From: Actinacidiphila bryophytorum
GTDB lineage: Bacteria > Actinomycetota > Actinomycetes > Streptomycetales > Streptomycetaceae
Length of the DNA: 64,000 nt
Direction of reading: 5' to 3'
Assembly (NCBI RefSeq): GCF_016916835.1
Contig: NZ_JAFFIX010000025.1
Span: 1-64,000, forward strand
Shown here: positions 1 through 7,907 of the stretch, piece by piece
Position numbering within the stretch: the first letter of the stretch is position 1
Layout of the letters: each line of letters starts with the position of its first letter
Translations under genes and position numbers: made by a program
The notes under the pieces: model-generated
Database searches by the model: none
What the model saw: only the letters and a program-made list of their open reading frames with translations
Told to the model about the DNA's origin: nothing

Positions 1-171
1 GGGGGGCAGGCGCGACCCGCTCCCGGGCAGTGCGGACTCGACGACGCCGTGCGTGTACTCGTGCACGGCCGTGCCCAGTTCCCGTCCGTCCTCGACGGCG
101 ACGACCAACGCACGCCCCGACAGGGTCCCGAAGTCGACGCCGACGGTGACGGCGGGTGGATCGGTTGTCAT
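1..171 (-). CDS. araB: Ribulokinase, N-terminal part (cut by window edge)
   Basis: The first 57 codons of a leftward gene are present. The translation opens MTTDPPAVTVGVDFGTLSGR, where GVDFGTLSGRALVV is the phosphate-1 glycine loop of FGGY carbohydrate kinases and is typical of ribulokinase, which phosphorylates L-ribulose in arabinose breakdown in the cytoplasm. The ATG at 171 is the only good start and the frame stays open to the edge. It lies about 90 bp behind a LacI-type regulator on the same strand, so the two probably form an operon (regulator, kinase, then presumably epimerase and isomerase outside the window). The ribulokinase assignment rests on the N-terminus only; another FGGY kinase is the main alternative. 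Confidence 0.8.
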   Translation of the reverse strand, partial: MTTDPPAVTVGVDFGTLSGRALVVAVEDGRELGTAVHEYTHGVVESALPGSGSRLPP

Positions 172-262
172 GATGGTCTCCAGATATGCGGGAGGTCCCG
201 GCGGCGCCCGCGGCGCAACCGGAACCCTCCCTGCGGGCCGCCGCGCGGACGGCCCTGCGGCC

Positions 263-1333
263 TCAGGACGACGTGCTGCTGCGCCGGACGATCAACCGGG
301 GTTCGATCACCACGCGCTCACCGTCGCTGCCGGTCTGGCCGGACTCCAGCCGGGACACCAGCAGGCGGATGCTGGCCTGCCCGACCGCGGCGAAGTCCTG
401 CCGGACGGTCGTCAGCGGCGGCGCGAAGAACTCGGCCTCGGGGATGTCGTCGAACCCGGCGATCGCGACCTGCCCCGGCACCGACAAGCCCGCCTCACGG
501 AAGGCCCGCATCAGACCCAGCGCCATCTGGTCGTTCGCCACGAAGACCGCGGTGACCTGCTCCGACGACCTGCGGGCCGCGCCCGCCGCCACCCGGCCCG
601 CCAGCTCCTGCCCCGCCCGGTACCCCGAGAGCGGCGTCCAGTCACCCACCAGCGGCGGCGGCACCTCGACGCCGGCCTCCTCCAGGGTGCTGCGCCAGCC
701 GTTCACCCGCGCCTCGGCCTCCAGCCAGTCCGGCGGCCCCGCCACATGCCACACCGTGCGGTGCCCGGCCCCCAGCAGATGCCCTGTCGCCAGGCGGGCG
801 CCCAGCTCCTGGTCCACCGACACACCCGCTATCGGCAGCGAGTGCCCGCCCTCCACGGTCACCACCGGGAAGGGCAGCCGCAGCTCGGCTAGCGCGGCGA
901 CCGCCTCGCGGTGCGGCACGATCACCACGATGCCCTCGACACCCCAGTCGCTGAGGTGGTCGATGGCCTCCTCCAGCGCCTTCGCCGTATACCGGCGCAA
1001 CGTCACCGCCGAGACCATGTAGCCCTCGTCGCGCGCCGCCTCCTCCAGCCCGAACAGCGTGCTGGCGGGGCCGAACAGCGTCGGGTTGCACGCCACCACC
1101 CCGAGGGTGAGGGTCCGCCGGGTGACCAGGGCTCTCGCCGAGGAGTTGCGCCGGTAGCCGAGCTGCTCGATGGCCCGCTGCACCTCGGCGCGGGTCGTGT
1201 CCCGCACATTGGGGTGGTGGCTGAGGACGCGCGAGACGGTCTGGTGCGAGACGCCTGCCAGCTGGGCGACGTCCGCCATCGTCGGTGCCCGGCCCCGGCG
1301 GGGGTGCCCGTCGCTCTGCGCGGTATGCGACAT
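263..1333 (-). CDS. LacI-family transcriptional regulator, probably of arabinose genes
   Basis: A 356-residue protein. An N-terminal LacI helix-turn-helix (about residues 18-65, with MADVAQLAGVSHQTVSRVLS) is followed by a periplasmic-binding-like sensor domain (VAGPPDW, VFVANDQMALG, IAGFDDIPEAEFF). Length is normal for the family. The ATG at 1333 was chosen because GGAGAA precedes it at good spacing; the in-frame upstream ATG at 1360 abuts the operator and lacks a ribosome site. The gene precedes the ribulokinase gene, so it is probably the local L-arabinose repressor, as LacI-type AraR is in other actinobacteria. A palindrome just upstream suggests autoregulation. The effector sugar is inferred from the neighbour only. 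Confidence 0.85.
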   Translation of the reverse strand: MSHTAQSDGHPRRGRAPTMADVAQLAGVSHQTVSRVLSHHPNVRDTTRAEVQRAIEQLGYRRNSSARALVTRRTLTLGVVACNPTLFGPASTLFGLEEAARDEGYMVSAVTLRRYTAKALEEAIDHLSDWGVEGIVVIVPHREAVAALAELRLPFPVVTVEGGHSLPIAGVSVDQELGARLATGHLLGAGHRTVWHVAGPPDWLEAEARVNGWRSTLEEAGVEVPPPLVGDWTPLSGYRAGQELAGRVAAGAARRSSEQVTAVFVANDQMALGLMRAFREAGLSVPGQVAIAGFDDIPEAEFFAPPLTTVRQDFAAVGQASIRLLVSRLESGQTGSDGERVVIEPRLIVRRSSTSS

Positions 1334-1360
1334 GGTTCTCCGATCCGTGATGCCGCCCAT

Positions 1361-1374
1361 TGTTAGCGCTCACA
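1361..1374. promoter_or_regulatory. LacI-type operator upstream of the regulator-kinase operon
   Basis: TGTTAGCGCTCACA is an imperfect palindrome centred on GC with six of seven pairs matched. It has the central CG step and TGT..ACA arms usual for LacI-family operators. It starts 28 bp before the regulator's ATG, where a bound repressor would cover the leader or promoter. Autoregulation is inferred. Confidence 0.65.
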
Positions 1375-1481
1375 GCCCCCACCGTCAAGGCCACCGCACC
1401 CCCACGATATCCCCCACGAGCCGCGCCCCCCGCGCCCCCGCCCAGGGGGGCACCCTTACGCCGGGCGGCGAGCGTTTTCCA

Positions 1482-1900
1482 GGGGCGCGGGGAACGGCGC
1501 GACCAGCCCACCACCCACCGTCACGTGGCAACGCACCGCCACCACCCCAGGGGCGCGAGGAACTGCGCGACCAGCTTCCACCGGCCGTCGTATGCCAACG
1601 CACCGCCACCACCCCAGGGGCGCGGGGAACTGCGCGACCAGCCCCCACCGGGGCGCGGGTCGTCACCGGCCCGGAGGGGCTGTTCCTGTCGAAGACGGAC
1701 CACCGGCCGGTGGTGGGCTGAGCGCGCAGTTCCCCGCGCCCCTTATGGCTTGCCCTCTACGTCAGCCCCCGGGGCAGGGGACCCTCGCGGAAGGCGGGCA
1801 CCCCACAGGGGCGCGGGGAACGGCGCGACCAGCCCACCACCGGGGCGCGGGTCGACACCGGCCCGGAGGGGCTGCTCGGGCCGGAGAGGGACCACCCGAA
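1482..1900. repeat. Cluster of Streptomyces-type intergenic repeats
   Basis: The 600-bp gap between the regulator and the GH30 gene holds no convincing gene. It contains at least four forward copies of a repeat starting GGGGCGCGGGGAACTGCGCG (starts 1482, 1550, 1617, 1808; some read GAACGGCGCG) and one reverse copy at about 1722-1742. A 47-bp direct repeat (1530-1576 and 1597-1643, one mismatch seen) duplicates the repeat head with its AACGCACCGCCACC leader at a 67-bp period. Similar sequence recurs at 4067 and 62795. Such repeats are common between Streptomyces genes; their function is unknown. Confidence 0.75.
1617..1742. repeat. Repeat element bounded by long inverted arms
   Basis: The left arm 1617-1651 and right arm 1707-1742 are near-perfect inverted copies, each running from GGGGCGCGGGGAACTGCGCG to CACCGG. 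The 55-bp centre carries the conserved motif CGGAGGGGCTGTTCCTGTCG. The whole could fold into a long hairpin or be a miniature non-coding element. No target-site duplication was recognised. Confidence 0.6.
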
Positions 1901-1935
1901 CGGTGGGGGGTGGCGGTCACACCCCCTACTCCGCG

Positions 1936-3864
1936 TCAGCGGTAGACGTGGAGGTCCGCCACACTCCACCAACTGCCGGAGGCACCCGTCTGGGTCACCC
2001 GGATGTACCGTGCCGAAGCGGACCGCAGGTCGACCGTCGTGAGCTGGCCCGTACCGGTGCCCGAGGCGGCGGCACGCCAGTGCGTACCGTCGTCGCTGAG
2101 CGTCACAGCCCAGCCGCGCGCGTAGTCGCCCAGGTTGTCACCGCTGTCCACGGCGATCCGCCGGAAGTGCGTGCGGCGGCCGAGGTCGAGTTGGACGTAC
2201 TGGCCGGGGGTCTGGGCGGCGCCCGACGTCCACCGGGTGGACCCGTCGCCGTCGGCGGCGAGTTCCGCCGAGGCGGAAGGCGAGGCGGTCACGACGGCAC
2301 CGTCGAGGGGGAGTTCGCGCAGGGCGCTGGAGAGCCGGGCGTCGCGCGCCCATGTGAAGGTGGCGAGCGCGCCCCCGGGCAGCGTGTAGTCGAAGCTCTC
2401 GCCGCCGACGGCGACCGTGAAGGACCGCGGGTCGTCGTTCTCGTTGTGCACGACCAGGGCGGTGGACCCGTCGGGATTGCGGAAGGCGACGTCGGTGAGC
2501 TGCCCGTTCCACCCGGTGGTGCCGTAGTTGGTGGAGCCGATGCGCACCGCGCCGGGCTTCACGAACTTCGACAGGTGCCCGATCGTCGAGTATTCGGCGT
2601 TGGTGGTGACGGTCCCGTCGGCCGCGACGGTGAGCAGCGCCGTGCAGGTGTCGCAACCGCCGTTGTGCGGCCCGCCGTTCGGGTCGAGGGCGAGGTTCCA
2701 GTCGGCGACGGACTTGGCCCAGTTGCGCGTTGTCCCCACGGTGATGGTGCGGGCGTGCCAGGTGAGCGTCCCGCGGAAGATCTGCGCGGGCGTGTCGGTG
2801 GCGCCGTGCGAGCCGGAGCACTCGGTGAACCAGATTCCCTTGTCGGGGTGCGCGTCGTGCAGCGCGCTCTGTGCGCTGGGGTCGCCTGAGTAGCAGTGGT
2901 AGGCGGTGCCGGCGATCCAGCGGGCGGCGGAGCTGTCGAGTACCTCGTACGGGTAGTCGGTCTGCGGGTCCTCGCCCATCTTCTCGGCGGTGGCGATGTC
3001 GCCGGGGTGGGTGGTCCAGTTGTGGTCGTACGCCAGGATCTTCGTCCGCGGGCTGGCCTTGTGCAGCAGCGGCCCGAGCGCCTCGATGACCGCGGTCTCC
3101 TGCTGTACGGGCAGGTCGGTGCCGGGGTACGCGTTCGGTGCGCGGTTCTGCGGCTCGTTCTGGACGGTGAGGTAGTCCACGGGGACGCCGGCGGCCGCGT
3201 AGGCCTGTACGAACTTCACCAGGTAGCGGGCGTAGGCCTGGTAGACGGCCGGGTCGTCCTTGAGGTGGCCGCCGACGAGCGAGTCGGAGTCCTTCATCCA
3301 GGCGGGCGGGCTCCACGGCGTTGCCATGACGGTGAGTTGCGGGTTGAGCTTCCTGGCCTGCCGCAGCAGCGGCAGGATCTGCGCCTGGTCGTGGGCGATG
3401 CTGAAGTGCGTGAGGCCGAAGTCGGTCCGACCCGCGGGCATGTCGTCGTAGGTGTAGTGCGCGGCGGCGGCGGTGAAGTCGGAGGAGCCGACGGGCTGGC
3501 GCAGGAAGCTGACGCCGATGCCCTGCCGGGGGTCGAAGAGCTTGCGCATGGCGGCGTCGCGGGCGGCGGGCGGCAGGGTGCTGAGCACGGCCGCGGAGGA
3601 GTCGGTCATCGCGCCGCCGAAGCCGTCCATCGTCTGGAAGGTCCGGTTCGGGTCGACGGTGATGGTGGTGAGGTCGGAGCCGCCGGGGTGGAAGTCGACG
3701 GGTGCCTGCGGTTGCAGTTGGGCGGAGTCGTCGGCCGTGGTCAGCCAGACCTGCGCCTGCGGCTGCGCCGGGCGGTGCGCGGGGGCCGCTGTGGCCGCGG
3801 CGGGCAGGCTTGTCAGACACAGCGCGGCGGCGGTGAAGGCCGCGGCGCCCAGGGTGCGTCTCAT
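1936..3864 (-). CDS. Secreted GH30 glycosidase with C-terminal F5/8-type binding domain
   Basis: A 642-residue protein. A signal peptide (about 1-28, ending ATAAPA) is followed by a GH30 barrel (MDGFGGAMTDSSAA, ATPWSPPAWMKDS). The predicted acid/base is Glu237 in TVQNEPQ and the nucleophile Glu348 in WFTECSG. The beta-sandwich follows, then an F5/8 type C (CBM32-like) domain at about 508-642. GH30 enzymes of this type cleave beta-glucosides, beta-1,6-glucans or xylan outside the cell; the sequence alone does not settle the substrate. The ATG at 3864 has GAGGAGA eight bases upstream; longer in-frame starts would precede the signal peptide with non-coding-looking sequence. It is a single-gene unit. 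Confidence 0.88.
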   Translation of the reverse strand: MRRTLGAAAFTAAALCLTSLPAAATAAPAHRPAQPQAQVWLTTADDSAQLQPQAPVDFHPGGSDLTTITVDPNRTFQTMDGFGGAMTDSSAAVLSTLPPAARDAAMRKLFDPRQGIGVSFLRQPVGSSDFTAAAAHYTYDDMPAGRTDFGLTHFSIAHDQAQILPLLRQARKLNPQLTVMATPWSPPAWMKDSDSLVGGHLKDDPAVYQAYARYLVKFVQAYAAAGVPVDYLTVQNEPQNRAPNAYPGTDLPVQQETAVIEALGPLLHKASPRTKILAYDHNWTTHPGDIATAEKMGEDPQTDYPYEVLDSSAARWIAGTAYHCYSGDPSAQSALHDAHPDKGIWFTECSGSHGATDTPAQIFRGTLTWHARTITVGTTRNWAKSVADWNLALDPNGGPHNGGCDTCTALLTVAADGTVTTNAEYSTIGHLSKFVKPGAVRIGSTNYGTTGWNGQLTDVAFRNPDGSTALVVHNENDDPRSFTVAVGGESFDYTLPGGALATFTWARDARLSSALRELPLDGAVVTASPSASAELAADGDGSTRWTSGAAQTPGQYVQLDLGRRTHFRRIAVDSGDNLGDYARGWAVTLSDDGTHWRAAASGTGTGQLTTVDLRSASARYIRVTQTGASGSWWSVADLHVYR

Positions 3865-3943
3865 CGGGGTTCTCCTCGGCGGGGGTGCGATGCGGTGCGG
3901 TGTAACGCATGTAACAGGTTCGACACTTGCGGGCCGCGCCCAC

Positions 3944-3972
3944 AGAAAACCGCCCATGTCCGGCCCTGTCAA
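3944..3972 (-). promoter_or_regulatory. Putative promoter of the GH30 gene
   Basis: Read toward the gene, TTGACA (3972-3967) is followed by 17 bases and TTTTCT (3949-3944), placing a transcription start about 70 bp before the ATG. GTTACA hexamers flank it: two upstream (within 4013-4033, spaced 13 bp) and two downstream (3901-3915, spaced 9 bp). They may be regulator sites. The minus-10 match is weak. Confidence 0.4.
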
Positions 3973-4066
3973 GGCTCCGACCACACTTCCGCAGCCGTCG
4001 GCTCCACCCACGGATGTAACGTCACGATGTAACAAACCCCGCCCCACCGGAGGCCGGCGCCCCGCA

Positions 4067-4163
4067 GGGGCGCGGGGAACGGCGCGACCGGCCCCCACCG
4101 GACGCGCGGGTCGTCACCGCCCCCAAGCGGCTCTTCGGTCCGGAGCCGGACCACCCGCCGGTG
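4067..4163. repeat. Intergenic repeat copy
   Basis: A further copy of the GGGGCGCGGGGAAC repeat lies between the GH30 gene and the importer operon. Its body (GCGCGGGTCGTCACCGCC, GGAGCCGGACCACC) matches the copies near 1.6 kb and 62.8 kb. The rest of the 4164-4284 gap shows no gene. Confidence 0.65.
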
Positions 4164-4284
4164 GGCGCGCGGCGCCACGTCGCAAGCACCCCCCTGGATA
4201 GGGAGTTGGCGCACATAGCGGGGTCCGGGTTGTGTGCCCGGCCACCATCGCCGGGGCCGGCCGGCGTAAATACCGTCACGCGGC

Positions 4285-5049
4285 ATGGAAGACGCCCGCA
4301 CCATCCTCGCGACGCACAACCTGTGCAGAGATTTCCACGGCTTCCGCGCCGTGAACGCGGTGGACCTGGCGGTCGAGGAGGGCACCGTGCACGCCCTCGT
4401 CGGCCCCAACGGGGCAGGGAAGACGACCCTGTTCAACCTGCTCACCGGTTTCCTCCCGCCCACCGCCGGCGGCATCCGCTTCGCCGGGACCGACATCACC
4501 CGCCTGCCCCCCGAGCGCATCGCGCGCCTGGGCGTCGCGAGGTCCTTCCAAGTGACCAGCCTCTTCGCGCAGATGGCGGTGCGCGAGCACGTGGAGCTGG
4601 CGTTGCAGGCGCGTTCGCGGGAGAAGGAGGGCCGCCGCTTCTGGCGCAGTGAGCGCCTGATGCGCAGGTTCGAGGCCCCGGCGATGGACGTCCTGGCCGA
4701 GGTGGGCCTGGCCGGCCTCGCGACGCGGCCTGCGGGCAGCCTGCCGTACGGGCAGAAGCGCGCGCTGGAACTGGCCCTCGCGCTGGCCTTGGAGCCCCGG
4801 TTGCTGCTGCTGGACGAGCCGACGGCCGGCATGGGCCTGGAGGACGTCGACCGGACGGTCGCCCTGATCGCGCGCATCCGCAGCGGCCGGACGGTCGTCA
4901 TGGTCGAGCACAACATGACGGTCGTGGGCACCCTCGCCGACACGGTGACCGTGCTGCAGCGCGGCGAGGTGCTGGTGACCGGCCCGTACCGGCAGGTCAG
5001 ACAGGACCCGCGGGTCGTGGAGGCGTACTTGGGAGCCGACGTTGCTTGA
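4285..5049 (+). CDS. livG: LivG-type ABC transporter ATPase
   Basis: A 254-residue ATPase, usual length for LivG. It has Walker A GPNGAGKTT near residue 40, Walker B LLLLDEPTAG, a variant signature LPYGQKR in place of LSGGQ (normal in LivG proteins), and the H-loop MVEHNM. It should energise import of branched-chain amino acids or a related amide or amino-acid substrate with the next four genes. It is the first gene of a five-gene rightward operon. No clear ribosome site precedes the ATG at 4285, so the message may be leaderless or start from a weak site. Confidence 0.88.
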   Translation: MEDARTILATHNLCRDFHGFRAVNAVDLAVEEGTVHALVGPNGAGKTTLFNLLTGFLPPTAGGIRFAGTDITRLPPERIARLGVARSFQVTSLFAQMAVREHVELALQARSREKEGRRFWRSERLMRRFEAPAMDVLAEVGLAGLATRPAGSLPYGQKRALELALALALEPRLLLLDEPTAGMGLEDVDRTVALIARIRSGRTVVMVEHNMTVVGTLADTVTVLQRGEVLVTGPYRQVRQDPRVVEAYLGADVA

Positions 5050-5734
5050 TATCGAGGGCATGAGCGCGCGGTACGGCGAGGCCACCGCCCTGGACGGGGC
5101 GTCGCTCACGGTCGGCGCGGGCGAGGTGGTGACGCTGGTCGGCAGGAACGGCGCGGGCAAGACGACGCTGCTGCGCTGCGTGATGGGCCTGCACCGGCCG
5201 GCCGCGGGCCGAGTCGCCCTGGAGGGGCGGGACATCACCGCGGCGCCCGCCCACCGCCGGGCGCGGCTGGGCCTCGGCTACGTACCGGACGACCGCGGCA
5301 TCTACGCCGGTCTGTCGGTCGAGGAGAACCTGACGCTGCCCCCGGTGGCGGCGGGTTCCGCGTGGCCGCTGGCCAGGGTGTACGAGACCTTCCCCGTCCT
5401 GGCGGCGCGACGGCGGTTCCCCGGTGGGCGGTTGTCGGGCGGGGAGCAGCAGATGCTGGCGCTGGCGCGCGTACTGCGGGCGGGGGCGCGGGTGTTGCTG
5501 TGCGACGAGCCGACCGAGGGCCTGGCCCCGGTCACCGTGCGGCAGATCGGCGACATCCTGCGGGGCGCGAAGGAGCACGGGGTCGCGGTGCTGCTGGTGG
5601 AGCAGAACCTGCGGTTCGCCACGACCGTCGCCGACCGGCACTACCTGCTGGCGCAGGGCCGTGTCGTGGAGGCGCTGGACAACCGGGACGTCAAACAGCG
5701 CGAGGACGAACTCCTCGCCCACCTCGGGCTGTAG
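5042..5734 (+). CDS. livF: LivF-type ABC transporter ATPase
   Basis: A 230-residue ATPase. It has Walker A GRNGAGKTT, the signature LSGGEQQMLALARVL, Walker B VLLCDEPTEGLAP (the TEGLAP stretch is typical of LivF) and H-loop LVEQNL. Translation starts at a TTG overlapping the last 8 bases of the previous gene, implying coupled translation and a paired heterodimeric ATPase. There is no suitable ATG before conserved residues. The substrate is set by the binding protein that follows. Confidence 0.88.
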   Translation: MLDIEGMSARYGEATALDGASLTVGAGEVVTLVGRNGAGKTTLLRCVMGLHRPAAGRVALEGRDITAAPAHRRARLGLGYVPDDRGIYAGLSVEENLTLPPVAAGSAWPLARVYETFPVLAARRRFPGGRLSGGEQQMLALARVLRAGARVLLCDEPTEGLAPVTVRQIGDILRGAKEHGVAVLLVEQNLRFATTVADRHYLLAQGRVVEALDNRDVKQREDELLAHLGL

Positions 5735-5787
5735 CCCGCAACTTCGCAACCTCGGGCCGCGGCCCGAAACGATCAGGAGGCAGTGCA

Positions 5788-7035
5788 ATGAAGCGCAGGC
5801 TGACGATGGGCGTGGCAGCGGCCGCGGTGGGGACGCTGCTTGCCGCGTGCGGCGCGGGCGGACCCGGTTCGGGCGGCGGGAAGATCAGCGGCGGCAAGCT
5901 CACCCTCGGTGTGCTCACCGACCTGTCGGGGGTCTACGCCGACCTCGCGGGCAACGGCGCCGTCGCGGCGGTGCAGATGGCCGCCGACGACTACCGCAAG
6001 AAGTACGGCGACAAGGCCGTCACGCAGAAGATCGACGTGATCAAGGCGGACCACCAGAACAAGCCGGAGGTCGCCAACACGCAGGCCAGGGAGATGTACG
6101 AGCGCAAGGGCGCCGACGCGATCTTCGACGTGCCGACGTCGTCCGCGGCGCTCGCCGTCGAGACGGTCGCCGCCCAGCAGAAGAAGCTGTACTTCAACAC
6201 CGGTGCCGCGACGACGGAGTTGGCGGGCAAGTCCTGCAACGCGTACACGTACGAGTGGGCGTACGACAGCTACATGCTCGCGCACGGCACGGGCACGCAG
6301 GTGACGCAGCAGGGCGGGAAGAACTGGTATCTGATCTACCCGGACTACGCCTTCGGCCAGGACATGCAGGCGAAGTTCACGCCCGCGATCGAGGGCGCGG
6401 GAGGGCGCGTCGTCGCGAAGGACCCGACGCCCTTCCCGAGCGACAACTACTCGACCTTCCTGCTCAAGGCGCCCACCCTCAATCCCAAGCCGGACGTCCT
6501 CGGCGCGCTCCAGGCGGGGGGCGACCTCGCCAACGTCGTGAAGCAGTACGACCAGTTCAAGGTGAAGGACAAGGGCGTCAAGCTCGCGATCGGGCTGCTC
6601 TTCGACAGCGACATCAAGGCGATCGGCGCGGACAAGCTGGCCGGGACGATGTTCACCACGGCCTGGTTCTGGAACCTGGACGACCGCTCCCGTGCGTGGG
6701 CCCAGCGCTTCCAGAAGATCACAGGCAAGCTGCCGACCTTCGACCAGGCGGCCGACTACTCGGCGGCGACGGCGTACCTGGAGGCGGTGCAGAAGGCGGG
6801 TACGGACAAGGCCGCGTCGGTCTCGAAGGTCCTGGACGGCATGCCGCTGGACGACTTCTTCGCGCGCAACGCGACCGTACGGGCCGCCGACCACCGCGTC
6901 GTCCACGACGCCTACCTGGCGAAGGTCAAGGCGCCCTCGGAGGCCACGCAGGACGGCGACTACACCGAGCTGGTGCGCACCATCCCGGCGGCGCAGGCCT
7001 TCGACAAGCCGTCCCCCGACTGCCACCTGGGCTGA
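5788..7035 (+). CDS. Amino-acid/amide-type ABC substrate-binding lipoprotein
   Basis: A 415-residue LivK-type binding protein. The N-terminus is a lipoprotein signal with lipobox LLAAC, followed by a Gly/Ser linker and a type I periplasmic-binding fold (LGVLTDLSGVYADLAGNG, FDVPTSSAALAVETVA, NWYLIYPDYAFGQDM). A strong AGGAGG (5775-5780) sits 7 bases before the ATG at 5788. It would be anchored to the outer face of the membrane and deliver substrate to the two permeases. The gene order (ATPase, ATPase, binding protein, permease, permease) differs from the urea-type urtABCDE order. The substrate is not evident; branched-chain amino acids, aromatic acids and amides are all possible. Confidence 0.85.
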   Translation: MKRRLTMGVAAAAVGTLLAACGAGGPGSGGGKISGGKLTLGVLTDLSGVYADLAGNGAVAAVQMAADDYRKKYGDKAVTQKIDVIKADHQNKPEVANTQAREMYERKGADAIFDVPTSSAALAVETVAAQQKKLYFNTGAATTELAGKSCNAYTYEWAYDSYMLAHGTGTQVTQQGGKNWYLIYPDYAFGQDMQAKFTPAIEGAGGRVVAKDPTPFPSDNYSTFLLKAPTLNPKPDVLGALQAGGDLANVVKQYDQFKVKDKGVKLAIGLLFDSDIKAIGADKLAGTMFTTAWFWNLDDRSRAWAQRFQKITGKLPTFDQAADYSAATAYLEAVQKAGTDKAASVSKVLDGMPLDDFFARNATVRAADHRVVHDAYLAKVKAPSEATQDGDYTELVRTIPAAQAFDKPSPDCHLG

Positions 7036-7040
7036 CCGAC

Positions 7041-7907
7041 ATGACCTCGTTCCTGCAACAGCTCTTCAACGGCCTGGTCAGCGGCAGTTTCTACGCACTG
7101 CTGGCGCTCGGCCTGGCCGTCATCTTCGGCATGCTGCGTGTGGTCAACTTCGCGCACGGCGCCCTGTACATGCTCGGCGCCTTCGGGGCGGTCGTGCTCG
7201 GCGACGACGCGGGCCTCGGCTTCTGGTGGGCGCTGCTGCTGGTCCCGGCAGCGCTCGCCGTCGCCGGGATGGCGATGGAACGCCTGCTCGTGCAGCGGCT
7301 CACCGCCCTCGACCCGCTCTACAACTTCCTGCTGACCTTCGGCATCGCCCTGGTCTGCCAGGACCTGCTGCGGATGAAGTACGGCTCGCACTCCCGGCCG
7401 TACGACCGGGCGCCCTTCGGCGGCACCGTCGACCTCGGGCTGTTCGACTACCCGCGCTACCAGGTGTTCGTGCTGGCCGTGTCGGTCGTGGTGTGCGTGG
7501 CGGTGTGGCTGCTGCTGACCCGTACCCGGATCGGCACGGTGGTGCGCGCGTCCACCGAACGGCCCGAGCTGACAAGGGCGTTCGGCATCGACACCCGGCG
7601 CTGGGTGACGCCCGTCTTCGGATTCGGCGTGGCCCTGGCGGGACTTGCCGGGGTGCTGGCCGCGCCCATGCGGGCGGTCAACTCAGACATGGGAGCCGAC
7701 CTGATCATCACCGTCTTCGCGGTCGTCGTCATCGGCGGCCTCGGCTCGGTCTTCGGCTCCGTCGTCGCCGGGTTCGCGATCGGCATGATCCAGGCGCTGG
7801 GCAACCTCTACGTCCCCGTCCTGTCCCAGACCTCGGTCTACCTGCTGATGGCCGTCGTCCTGCTGGTGCGGCCCGCGGGCCTGTTCGGCAAGGAGGAACA
7901 CGCATGA
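7041..7907 (+). CDS. livH: LivH-type ABC permease
   Basis: A 288-residue, very hydrophobic membrane protein. It opens with the LivH pattern (LFNGLVSGSFYALLALGLAV, VVNFAHGALYMLGA) and carries the EAA-like cytoplasmic loop GFGVALAGLAGVLAAPM before the last helices. It starts 5 bases after the binding protein's stop and overlaps the next permease by ATGA. With LivM it should form the transmembrane channel. Confidence 0.88.
   Translation: MTSFLQQLFNGLVSGSFYALLALGLAVIFGMLRVVNFAHGALYMLGAFGAVVLGDDAGLGFWWALLLVPAALAVAGMAMERLLVQRLTALDPLYNFLLTFGIALVCQDLLRMKYGSHSRPYDRAPFGGTVDLGLFDYPRYQVFVLAVSVVVCVAVWLLLTRTRIGTVVRASTERPELTRAFGIDTRRWVTPVFGFGVALAGLAGVLAAPMRAVNSDMGADLIITVFAVVVIGGLGSVFGSVVAGFAIGMIQALGNLYVPVLSQTSVYLLMAVVLLVRPAGLFGKEEHA

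Noticed and set aside
53..1022. Long rightward frames over the first kilobase
   Set aside because: They mirror the LacI-type gene and ribulokinase start on the other strand, are rich in Arg/Gly/Pro and have no ribosome sites.
1360..2889. A 509-codon rightward frame across the repeats and the GH30 end
   Set aside because: It is an open frame created by GC-rich intergenic repeats and the antisense of the GH30 gene; composition is Arg/Gly/Pro-rich and non-protein-like.
3969..4943. A 324-codon leftward frame over livG
   Set aside because: It is antisense to clear Walker motifs of livG and shows shadow composition.
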